Assembly: GCA_964433555.1 (NCBI GenBank)
Contig: CAYSRG010000018.1
Span: 1-48,256, forward strand
Direction of reading: 5' to 3'
DNA: 48,256 nt
DNA from: Stramentimicrobium sp964433555
GTDB lineage: Bacteria; Atribacterota; Phoenicimicrobiia; Phoenicimicrobiales; Stramentimicrobiaceae
The notes under the pieces were generated by a model. It did no database searches. It was given only the letters and a program-made list of their open reading frames with translations, and was not told the DNA's origin. The position numbers and the translations under genes are program-made. This document shows, one piece after another, positions 16,670 through 24,247 of this stretch. Every line of letters starts with the position of its first letter. Within the stretch, counting starts at the first letter, position 1.

Positions 16670-17511
16670 AAAACGTTTCTTATACCTATAATTTAAATAT
16701 GCCTTTTGAGACTGAGGCTTTAAAATCAATTAATTTAAAGATTGATAAGGGTGAATTTATAGGAATTATTGGCCATACCGGTTGTGGTAAAACTACTTTA
16801 TTACAATTATTAAATGGTTTATTAGAACCTACAGAGGGACAAATACTTATTGACAGTATTGATATTCACAAAAATAAACAAAAATTAAGAGAAATAAGAA
16901 AAAAAATAGGATTAGCTTTCCAATATCCTGAAAATCAATTCTTTGAGGAAACTATATCTAAAGAGATTGCCTTTGGACCGAAAAATATTGGTATATCAGA
17001 TATTGAATTAGAGCAGAGAATAAAGAGATCTTTAAAAATGGTAGATTTGGATTATTCTCTCTATAAAGACAGGTCTCCTTTTAGCCTCAGTGGAGGAGAA
17101 ATGCGTAGAGCGGCGATTGCTAGTATTTTAGCAATTGATCCTGAAATAATCATTTTAGATGAGCCAACTGCTAGTTTAGATCCACAAAGTTGCTATAAAT
17201 TATTATCAGTTATTGTAAACCTTTATCAAAAATACAATAGAACTATTATTATGGTTTCACATAATATGGAAATTATATCTGAGTTAACAAAAAGAATAAT
17301 TGTTATGGAAAAAGGGAGAGTCATAATGGATGATACTCCAAGAAATATTTTTAAATATTCCATACAAAAATTAGAGAGTATCGGTTTGTCTTTACCCCAG
17401 ATAACTTATACCATGTATAAACTAAAAAAAATTGGGAAACCTGTTAGTTCAGCAATATTAACAGTAGAAGAAGCAAAAGATGAAATATTGAGATTAGTAA
17501 AAAAAAGATAA
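16654..17511 (+). CDS. ecfA2: ECF transporter ATPase A2 (CbiO-type)
   Basis: This is the second ATPase of the ECF module, which pairs with EcfA1 to form the ATP-binding heterodimer. The 285-residue protein begins MFIHLKNVSYTYNLNMPFET, with Walker A GHTGCGKTTLLQ, Q-loop FQYPENQFFEETI, signature FSLSGGEMRRAA and Walker B IIILDEPTASLDP. The ATG lies inside ecfA1, indicating translational coupling. No substrate-binding S component is encoded beside it, so the module is probably shared by dispersed S components. Confidence 0.95.
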   Translation: MFIHLKNVSYTYNLNMPFETEALKSINLKIDKGEFIGIIGHTGCGKTTLLQLLNGLLEPTEGQILIDSIDIHKNKQKLREIRKKIGLAFQYPENQFFEETISKEIAFGPKNIGISDIELEQRIKRSLKMVDLDYSLYKDRSPFSLSGGEMRRAAIASILAIDPEIIILDEPTASLDPQSCYKLLSVIVNLYQKYNRTIIMVSHNMEIISELTKRIIVMEKGRVIMDDTPRNIFKYSIQKLESIGLSLPQITYTMYKLKKIGKPVSSAILTVEEAKDEILRLVKKR

Positions 17512-17515
17512 AAAA

Positions 17516-18316
17516 ATGAAATTTTTCAGAAATATTACCATAGGTCAATATATTTATAGAGATTCCATTATCCATAAATTAGATCCCAGGATTAAAATTA
17601 TGGCAGTGATATTAATAATTATCGCAATATTTTTAGTAAAGTCTTGGTCTGGATTAGTTATTATTGGGGCATATCTTTTTATTAATATATTTCTGGCAAA
17701 GGTGCATCCAAAATTTGTTTTAAAAGGGATACAACCTTTAATCGTTATTCTATTATTCACACTATTAATACATTTTTTTACTACCCAAGGTGAGATTATT
17801 TATCGTATATGGGTACTAAATATCACTCGGGAGGGGATTCAGAGGGGATTGTTTATAGCAGTAAGATTGTTTTATTTGATTTTATCAACATCATGGTTAA
17901 CTTTAACCACTTCTCCCATATCTCTTACCGATGGAATAGAAAGATTATTATCGTTTTTAAAAATCTTTAAGGTTCCTGCTCACGAAATTGCAATGATGAT
18001 GACTATTGCGCTACGTTTTATTCCTACTTTAATGGAAGAAACTGAAAAAATAACAAAAGCTCAAATCGCTAGGGGAGCTGATTTTGAAAGTGGCAATTTT
18101 ATTAAACGAATTCAAAATTTTTTACCAATTATAATACCTCTTTTTATTAATGCTTTTCAAAGAGCTGATGAACTATCAATTGCTATGGAGGCAAGATGCT
18201 ATCGTGGTGGGGAAGATAGGACACATTATCGTCAACTATTAATAACCAATACTGACTATATTTTTTTTATTATCACATTAATTATTCTCATTGGTTCCTA
18301 TTTATTGATTATTTAA
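17516..18316 (+). CDS. ecfT: ECF transporter transmembrane subunit T
   Basis: EcfT is the membrane scaffold that couples the ATPases to the S component. The 266-residue protein has hydrophobic segments around residues 25-65, 72-90, 105-135 and at the C-terminus. The two coupling-helix motifs appear as AQIARGADF and AMEARCYRGG, the ARG-type signatures that touch the ATPases. It follows ecfA2 by four bases, so the three genes form one operon. Confidence 0.95.
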   Translation: MKFFRNITIGQYIYRDSIIHKLDPRIKIMAVILIIIAIFLVKSWSGLVIIGAYLFINIFLAKVHPKFVLKGIQPLIVILLFTLLIHFFTTQGEIIYRIWVLNITREGIQRGLFIAVRLFYLILSTSWLTLTTSPISLTDGIERLLSFLKIFKVPAHEIAMMMTIALRFIPTLMEETEKITKAQIARGADFESGNFIKRIQNFLPIIIPLFINAFQRADELSIAMEARCYRGGEDRTHYRQLLITNTDYIFFIITLIILIGSYLLII

Positions 18317-18327
18317 TAAGGCAAAAT

Positions 18328-19107
18328 ATGCATAGGTTCAAAAATATTAAACTTACTATTTCTTATGACGGAACAAATTATTCAGGCTGGCAGAGACAAA
18401 GAAATAAGAAAACCATACAGGGTGTAATTGAAGATACCTTAAGAGAGCTTACTGGGGAAAAGGAATTAAAATTATATGGTTCTGGACGAACAGATGCTGG
18501 TGTACATGCAATTGGTCAGGTAGCTAATTTTAAAACAAAGGCTAACATTCCTATAGATAAATGGAATATTATTTTAAATAATTTATTACCAAGAGATATT
18601 ATAATAAAATTTTCTAAAGAAGTAGATATTAAATTTCATTCTCGTTATAGTGCTAAGAGTAGAATATATAAATATTACTTAATAAATAGACTTAGAAAAA
18701 ATGAAATATTCAGTGCAAAAGGTCTTTTTCTAAGTAGGTATTGCTATTTATGTAATTACCACTTAGATATTGAAAAAATGAAAAAAACTGCTCAATATTT
18801 AATTGGATATCATGATTTTAATACTTTTAGTTGCTTTAACCAAAAAAGAGGGGAATTGCTTAAAAATAAAACTAGGAATATTAAAAAAATTAATATCATT
18901 AAAAAAGGACAATTAATTATATTTTCTATTGAGGCAGATGCTTTTTTATATAAAATGACTAGAGTAATAGTAGGAACTTTAATCGATTTCTCTATTAAGA
19001 ATAAAGAACCAGAGGAGATTCTGGAAATATTAGAAAATAATAATAGGAAAAAAATTGGGCAGGTTGTTCCGCCAAATGGTTTGTATTTATTGAAAGTAAA
19101 GTATTAA
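18328..19107 (+). CDS. truA: tRNA pseudouridine(38-40) synthase TruA
   Basis: TruA makes pseudouridine at positions 38-40 of the tRNA anticodon arm. The 259-residue protein starts MHRFKNIKLTISYDGTNYSG and contains GSGRTDAGVHAIGQVANF, which holds the catalytic aspartate, then FHSRYSAKSRIYKYYL and FLYKMTRVIVGTLIDF. It lies 11 bases after ecfT and before rplM, the order found in many low-GC Gram-positives. Confidence 0.96.
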   Translation: MHRFKNIKLTISYDGTNYSGWQRQRNKKTIQGVIEDTLRELTGEKELKLYGSGRTDAGVHAIGQVANFKTKANIPIDKWNIILNNLLPRDIIIKFSKEVDIKFHSRYSAKSRIYKYYLINRLRKNEIFSAKGLFLSRYCYLCNYHLDIEKMKKTAQYLIGYHDFNTFSCFNQKRGELLKNKTRNIKKINIIKKGQLIIFSIEADAFLYKMTRVIVGTLIDFSIKNKEPEEILEILENNNRKKIGQVVPPNGLYLLKVKY

Positions 19108-19142
19108 TAAAGCAGGAAATTATTATTTAATTTGGATTTATC

Positions 19143-19171
19143 TTGACATTAAGTGTTAATTATATTAAAAT
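19143..19171 (+). promoter_or_regulatory. Sigma-A type promoter for rplM-rpsI
   Basis: TTGACA at 19143-19148 and TAAAAT at 19166-19171 are separated by exactly 17 bases in the 115-base gap between truA and rplM. The -35 box is a perfect consensus and the -10 box has one mismatch. Transcription would start near 19178, leaving a leader of about 45 bases before rplM. Confidence 0.8.
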
Positions 19172-19222
19172 CTATACGTTGTTTTATACTATATATTTTG
19201 GTTAGCAGCAGTTGGAGGTAAA

Positions 19223-19648
19223 ATGGATACTAATAGAGAAAATAGGGTAAATATAGATAGAAATTGGTATTTAATTGATGCAAATGGAAAGATATTGGGA
19301 AGGTTAGCTACTGAAATAGCAACTTTACTTAGAGGTAAAAATAGAGTTAATTTTGACCGGTCAATTGATTTAGGTAATTATGTTATTATTATCAATGCTG
19401 AAAAAATTAAGTTAACAGGTAAAAAAGAAGAACAAAAAATATATCGTTATCATACTAATTATCCTGGATCCTTAAAGGAAATTCCCTATGCTGAATTGAT
19501 GAAAAAGAAACCCGATTTTGTTATTAAAAAGGCTGTTAAAGGAATGCTTCCTGATAATAAGTTAAGTCGGAAATTAATAAAAAGACTTAAAATATACAGT
19601 GGTGATAAGCATCCACATATTGCTCAAAGCATTGAGATACTGAATTAA
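19223..19648 (+). CDS. rplM: 50S ribosomal protein L13
   Basis: L13 is an early 50S assembly protein. The 141-residue product has the core NWYLIDANGKILGRLATEIA, LRGKNRVNFDRSIDLGNYVI and the C-terminal GMLPDNKLSRKLIKRLKIYS with GDKHPHIAQ. GTTGGAGG precedes the ATG at 19223. It forms an operon with rpsI, 20 bases downstream, from the promoter at 19143. Confidence 0.97.
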   Translation: MDTNRENRVNIDRNWYLIDANGKILGRLATEIATLLRGKNRVNFDRSIDLGNYVIIINAEKIKLTGKKEEQKIYRYHTNYPGSLKEIPYAELMKKKPDFVIKKAVKGMLPDNKLSRKLIKRLKIYSGDKHPHIAQSIEILN

Positions 19649-19668
19649 ACAAGAAGGAGGATCAATAC

Positions 19669-20061
19669 TTGACAGTTAGTCGATTTTATGGAACTGGAAG
19701 AAGAAAGACATCTGTTGCCAAAGTTTGGGTGTCACCTGGAAAAGGAGATATTGTTATTAATAATATTTCTTATAAGGAATATTTAAAGAATCAATCAAAT
19801 ATCTTAGAAGTTGAAGAACCACTAAGATTGGTGCAAAAACTTAATGAATTTGATATAAAGATTAAGGTATCTGGTGGAGGTATTTCAGGTCAATCTGGAG
19901 CTATAAAGCATGGCATTGCAAGAGCGTTGGTTGAATCTGATCATTCTTTAAGAAGTGTATTAAAGAAAGAAAAATTGTTAGAACGTGATGCAAGGATGAA
20001 AGAAAGAAAGAAATATGGTCAAAGAGGTGCTCGAGCTCGATACCAGTTCTCCAAACGTTAA
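19669..20061 (+). CDS. rpsI: 30S ribosomal protein S9
   Basis: S9 has a C-terminal tail that reaches the P-site tRNA. The 130-residue product starts from TTG (MTVSRFYGTGRRKTSVAKVW) after GAAGGAGG. It contains KVSGGGISGQSGAIKHGIAR and ends with KKYGQRGARARYQFSKR, the invariant basic tail. An intrinsic terminator follows at 20121. Confidence 0.97.
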   Translation: MTVSRFYGTGRRKTSVAKVWVSPGKGDIVINNISYKEYLKNQSNILEVEEPLRLVQKLNEFDIKIKVSGGGISGQSGAIKHGIARALVESDHSLRSVLKKEKLLERDARMKERKKYGQRGARARYQFSKR

Positions 20062-20120
20062 TTTAAACTCACCCCTTAGATTAATATATTATTTTTTTTA
20101 TTATTTTATAATAAAAATAG

Positions 20121-20175
20121 CCATCATTATTATTTATTTGTTAAAATATAATAAATGATGATGGTTTTTTTATTT
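20121..20175 (+). terminator. Intrinsic terminator after rpsI
   Basis: CCATCAT at 20121-20127 pairs with ATGATGG at 20158-20164 and is directly followed by seven T residues. The AT-rich interior can extend the stem with bulges. It separates rplM-rpsI from cdaA. Confidence 0.75.
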
Positions 20176-20200
20176 AATATTAGAGTAAGGGAATACTCAA

Positions 20201-21013
20201 ATGCCTCAGAATATTTCTTTATTAGATATTTTAGATATTGTTCTTATCGCAATAATACTTTACAATATATTGCTCTTAATTAAAGATACTCCTGCTGCTC
20301 AAATTATAAAAGGCTTCTTAATCCTTTTCATTTTTTCATTTTTATCTAATTGGCTTGGACTAAGAACCATAAATTGGTTGATCAAAGGACTAATGGCTAT
20401 GTTAGTTGTAGCTATTCCAATTATATTCCAGCCCGAATTAAGGCGCCTATTATTGAAAATGGGGAAAGGTGGTTTTTTAATAAATTTTCCTTTATTTCCT
20501 CAGGGAGAAGAAATCAAAAAATGGGAAGAACTTATTAATGGTATTGTAATGGTAGCACCGATGTTATCTGCTGAAAAAATTGGAGCTTTAATAGTCCTAG
20601 AAAGAGATGTTGGCCTTCAGGATATTTTAGAAACAGGAATTGTATTGAATAGTGAATTTTCTTCCGAATTACTATATTCTATTTTTTTACCAAATTCTCC
20701 TCTACATGATGGAGCTGTCATTATTAGAAACAATCGCATAACCGGTGCTAATTGTATTTTACCATTAACTAAAAGAACCGATATAAAGAAATCATTAGGT
20801 ACACGCCATCGCGCAGCTATTGGACTAAGTGAAATATCGGATTCTCTAATAATAGTAATTTCAGAAGAAAAAGGAACAATATCTGTTGCCATTGATGGTA
20901 GATTAACAAGGTCTTTAAGGCCAGAATTATTGAAAAAATTTTTACATAACCTATATCGACCAAAGAGTATGAAAATATTTAATATTGCCAAAAAGGCAGA
21001 CAATAAGAAATGA
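20201..21013 (+). CDS. cdaA: Diadenylate cyclase CdaA (c-di-AMP synthase)
   Basis: CdaA condenses two ATP into c-di-AMP, which controls potassium and osmotic balance and cell-wall metabolism. The 270-residue protein has N-terminal membrane segments between about residues 8 and 75. The DAC domain follows, with HDGA (Asp170) and RHR (residues 202-204), the catalytic and nucleotide-binding motifs. It overlaps cdaR by four bases and precedes glmM, the conserved cdaA-cdaR-glmM set in which CdaR and GlmM regulate CdaA. Confidence 0.95.
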   Translation: MPQNISLLDILDIVLIAIILYNILLLIKDTPAAQIIKGFLILFIFSFLSNWLGLRTINWLIKGLMAMLVVAIPIIFQPELRRLLLKMGKGGFLINFPLFPQGEEIKKWEELINGIVMVAPMLSAEKIGALIVLERDVGLQDILETGIVLNSEFSSELLYSIFLPNSPLHDGAVIIRNNRITGANCILPLTKRTDIKKSLGTRHRAAIGLSEISDSLIIVISEEKGTISVAIDGRLTRSLRPELLKKFLHNLYRPKSMKIFNIAKKADNKK

Positions 21014-22215
21014 ACAAAATACAAAAATGGATAACAAACAATCTTGATATTAAAATATTAGCTTTATTTATGGCTGCTATATTATGGTTTTATATTTCAA
21101 GCGAATATAATATTATGTCAGAAAAATATTATGACATTGAGATTATTCCGATCAACTTAAGAAATAGTCTATCTATTAAAGAAATCAGAGAAAGAGTTAG
21201 TATAGGGATTAAAGGCCCACAGAATATTATAGAAAATATCACTGCCTCCAGGATTATAGGAACAGTAAATTTACAAAATATTTTAGAAGATGGAGAGTAT
21301 CTTATTGATGTAAATGTAATTCCACCAAGGAATACAGAAATTGTTAAAATTATTCCGGAAGACATTCGTATAATATTAGAGAAAATTGTAGGTAAAGAAT
21401 ATTTAATTGAGTATAATTTAATTGGCTTACCGGAAAGGGGATATTCTTTAAAGGATGAACCAGAAATTATTCCTAAAAATGTTTTAATTACTGTACCTGA
21501 ATCAATTCATGAAATAATTGATCAGGTAAGAATTGATATTGATATCTCAGCATTAAACAAAAATATAAATAGAGAAGAAAAAGTTATTGTGTATGCAAAA
21601 GATAACGCTGTCTTAAATAATCTAAAAATAGATCCAGAAAAGGCTTTTGTATCCATACAGGTAAGAGAAGGTTATCCTGAAAAAATATTAGAAATAAAGC
21701 CTCGTATCATCGGCAAACCAGCCCCAGGATTTTACATCTCAAAAATTGAAGCTAATCCAAATAGCTTTAATATTTATGGTGAATATTCCAAAATTATCAA
21801 TATAGATTTTTTAGAAACAATCCCTATTGATGTAAATGGAATTTCGAAGACTCTAACTGTAAAGGTACCTCCCATAATGACTGAAGGTATTTACCTTACA
21901 GAAAATCAGGAAACACTAGTTGAGGTACAAATCCAAGTAGAGGAGAGAGAAGAAGAAAAAATATTCCAAAATATAAAAATTGAACCAAGAGAAGCTTCTC
22001 CCTTCATAAATATTCAATTAGTACCAGAAACCGTCGATGTAACGATATCAGGAAAAATTAATATTATAAAAAATATTAAAGAAGAAGATATAAAAGCTTT
22101 TGTAAATCTTTTTGATACAGGGATAGAAACAGTTCAGGTTCAAACTGAAATACCCTCAGATATTAATTTGGTCAGTATTATTCCAAAAGATGTTTCTGTT
22201 TCTATAAAAAAATAA
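21010..22215 (+). CDS. cdaR: CdaR, YbbR-domain regulator of CdaA
   Basis: CdaR is a membrane-anchored modulator of the diadenylate cyclase. The 401-residue protein has one N-terminal membrane helix (ALFMAAILWFYI, about residues 17-28). The rest is a series of YbbR-type beta-rich repeats rich in Ile, Val and Pro, expected outside the membrane. The ATG overlaps the cdaA stop. Assignment rests on repeat character and gene context; no catalytic motif is expected. A 208-base gap to glmM follows. Confidence 0.9.
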   Translation: MNKIQKWITNNLDIKILALFMAAILWFYISSEYNIMSEKYYDIEIIPINLRNSLSIKEIRERVSIGIKGPQNIIENITASRIIGTVNLQNILEDGEYLIDVNVIPPRNTEIVKIIPEDIRIILEKIVGKEYLIEYNLIGLPERGYSLKDEPEIIPKNVLITVPESIHEIIDQVRIDIDISALNKNINREEKVIVYAKDNAVLNNLKIDPEKAFVSIQVREGYPEKILEIKPRIIGKPAPGFYISKIEANPNSFNIYGEYSKIINIDFLETIPIDVNGISKTLTVKVPPIMTEGIYLTENQETLVEVQIQVEEREEEKIFQNIKIEPREASPFINIQLVPETVDVTISGKINIIKNIKEEDIKAFVNLFDTGIETVQVQTEIPSDINLVSIIPKDVSVSIKK

Positions 22216-22248
22216 ATATTTCTATACTATAGCAATATAAATTAAATT

Positions 22249-22263
22249 ACCTTCTTAGAAGGT
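22249..22263. repeat. Short perfect hairpin downstream of cdaR
   Basis: ACCTTC TTA GAAGGT forms a six-base-pair stem with a three-base loop, 33 bases after the cdaR stop in the cdaR-glmM gap. There is no T-run after it, so it is not a classical terminator. It could slow 3' decay or be incidental. Confidence 0.3.
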
Positions 22264-22423
22264 GACTATTTGGTTAATTACAATAAGTTACAAAAGATTA
22301 AAAGATATTTTTACTAACTATTTTTACCTGAAGTATGAAGTAAGAATTTATATTAACATAAAATAACTTATTATGGAATGTTGAATACCATTAGAATATT
22401 TTTTATCAAGAAAAGGATATGAA

Positions 22424-23788
22424 ATGAATAAATTATTTGGGACCGATGGCATAAGGGGATTAGCAAATCGATATCCCATGAATGCTGAGCTAGCTTTTAA
22501 TCTAGGACGTGCTGTTGGTTATTATAACAGAAACAAAAAAAGTAAAAATATACTGATTGGTAAAGATACTAGGATTTCTGGTGATATGATTGAATCAGCA
22601 ATTACAGCTGGTTTGTGTTCATCTGGTTGTAATGTTTTAAATGCTGGAGTTATTACTACTCCCGCTGTTGGCTATTTAACAAAATATTATCAAGTAAATA
22701 TGGGAATCGTTATTTCAGCTTCTCATAATCCTTATTATGATAATGGTATTAAACTATTTAAGAATGTTGGTTTCAAATTAGATAAACGAAGTGAAAAAAA
22801 GATTGAAAAAATACTTTTTTATGAGAAATATAAAAAAATACAAAATACAGGTAGAAATATTGGCAAGGTAATACCACTGAAAGAAGCCAGAGAAATATAT
22901 ATAAACTATATTTTTAATACAATTCCAAGAGATTTTAAAACACCAGAATACAAAATTGTCTTCGATTGTGCTAACGGATCTTCTAGCTTAATTATTTCAG
23001 AATTGTTTAGCAGATTAAATATGAACTTTATAACTATTAATGATATCCCAGATGGAATAAATATTAACCAAAAATGTGGCTCGACCTATATTAATAATTT
23101 AAGAAGGGCAGTTCTAAAAGAAAAAGCTGATCTTGGACTTGCTTATGATGGTGATGCTGATAGGGTATTGGCAGTTGATGAAAAAGGAGGATTAATCGAT
23201 GGAGACCAGATAATGGTTATCTATGCCAAAGCTTTTTTAAAAGAAGGAAGATTAGGAAACAAAATAATTGTCACTACTCATATGAGTAATCTGGGATTTG
23301 ATGAAACAATGAATAAGATTGGTGGTACGGTAGTTAGAACTGATATTGGTGATAAATATGTCTTAAGAAAGATGTTAGAATTGAATTCCTTATTAGGAGG
23401 CGAACAATCAGGTCATATAATATTTTTACAATATAGCCCCAATGGTGATGGCATATTAACTACATTTCAATTATTGGATGCTTTAAGTAAAAATAATGAA
23501 CGAATATCAGTTCAGGCCGGTAAAATGAAAAAATATTACCAGAAATTAGTTAATTATAAAATTTATAATAAAAAATATCTATTACAGGATGAAAAGTTTA
23601 AGAGAATAAATGAGGAAATCAAAAAAATTCTTAAAAAAGAGGGAAGGATTTTAATTAGATTTTCTGGAACTGAAAGTAAAATTAGAATTTTATTGGAAAG
23701 TAAAAAGAAAAAAACAATTACAGAGTGCCAAAAAGCGATTGATGAATATTTTACCTGTCTGCCAAATTATAGTAAAAATATTTTATAA
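22424..23788 (+). CDS. glmM: Phosphoglucosamine mutase
   Basis: GlmM converts glucosamine-6-phosphate to glucosamine-1-phosphate on the route to UDP-GlcNAc and peptidoglycan. The 454-residue protein starts MNKLFGTDGIRGLANRYPMN. Its catalytic serine lies in ISASHNPYYDNG (Ser100), the metal loop is DGDADRV, the sugar loop is GGEQSGHI and the phosphate site is RFSGTESKIRI. It is next to cdaA-cdaR, whose cyclase it can inhibit, and upstream of glmS, the preceding step of the same pathway. Confidence 0.96.
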   Translation: MNKLFGTDGIRGLANRYPMNAELAFNLGRAVGYYNRNKKSKNILIGKDTRISGDMIESAITAGLCSSGCNVLNAGVITTPAVGYLTKYYQVNMGIVISASHNPYYDNGIKLFKNVGFKLDKRSEKKIEKILFYEKYKKIQNTGRNIGKVIPLKEAREIYINYIFNTIPRDFKTPEYKIVFDCANGSSSLIISELFSRLNMNFITINDIPDGININQKCGSTYINNLRRAVLKEKADLGLAYDGDADRVLAVDEKGGLIDGDQIMVIYAKAFLKEGRLGNKIIVTTHMSNLGFDETMNKIGGTVVRTDIGDKYVLRKMLELNSLLGGEQSGHIIFLQYSPNGDGILTTFQLLDALSKNNERISVQAGKMKKYYQKLVNYKIYNKKYLLQDEKFKRINEEIKKILKKEGRILIRFSGTESKIRILLESKKKKTITECQKAIDEYFTCLPNYSKNIL

Positions 23789-23838
23789 TATTAATGTATC
23801 ATAAACTTAAAAAAATTAAGCAAAAGATATTTAAATTA

Positions 23839-23847
23839 TGTTATAAT
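23839..23847 (+). promoter_or_regulatory. Extended -10 promoter for the glmS leader
   Basis: TG at 23839-23840, one base, then TATAAT at 23842-23847 makes a perfect extended -10 element; the -35 position (AGCAAA near 23819) is poor, which an extended -10 can compensate. Transcription would begin near 23854, about 70 bases before the ribozyme cleavage site. Confidence 0.6.
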
Positions 23848-23922
23848 TAAATATGATTATATATATTAGGTTTTTATCAAAGAAGAGGTGTTTTTATGGA
23901 ATATGAATAAAAAATGAATATT

Positions 23923-24084
23923 AGCGCCTGGACTTATTTATTAATATTAGCTTAAGATAACCAAAAATTAATAATTAAGTCGACGAGGGAGGAGTTAATC
24001 GAGATTTCGGCGGATGCTCCTGGATGAGCCAATCCTTAGGTAATTACAAAACTTACAAGTAATTGTAAGGACAAAATATTACCA
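23923..24084 (+). ncRNA. glmS ribozyme (GlcN6P-responsive self-cleaving RNA)
   Basis: The stretch carries the conserved glmS ribozyme landmarks in order: AGCGCC at the cleavage site (scission expected between A23923 and G23924), a P2 stem GACTTA/TAAGTC, GACGAGGGAGGAGTTAATCG, then ATTTCGGCGGATGCTCC, with GGAG/CTCC forming P2.1. The P4 region follows, GGTAAT pairing with ATTACC at 24078-24083 and an inner CTTAC/GTAAG stem followed by GGACAAA. In the known family, glucosamine-6-phosphate acts as a cofactor for cleavage and the cut mRNA is degraded, so GlmS output is fed back on its product. It lies in the leader of glmS, as expected. Confidence 0.95.
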
Positions 24085-24142
24085 GGCTATTATTAGTCCA
24101 TTGATGCTTAAATAAATTATGTAAATTAATATTGTTAAATAG

Positions 24143-24222
24143 ATCCTCATTATATTTAGAGCAATTAATAATGGTATTTATCGCCTTTAAAACTCTAAAT
24201 GGATTAATAATGAGGATTTTTT
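24143..24222 (+). terminator. Terminator-like hairpin between glmS ribozyme and glmS
   Basis: ATCCTCATTAT at 24143-24153 is perfectly complementary to ATAATGAGGAT at 24207-24217. The next block, ATTTAGAG at 24154-24161, pairs with CTCTAAAT at 24193-24200, giving a long two-part stem. Six T residues (24217-24222) follow. It has the form of an intrinsic terminator inside the leader, ending 25 bases before the glmS ATG. I see no recoding of it into an obvious antiterminator by eye. Confidence 0.65.
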
Positions 24223-24247
24223 ATTTAGAAAAAGAAAGGATAAGGAT

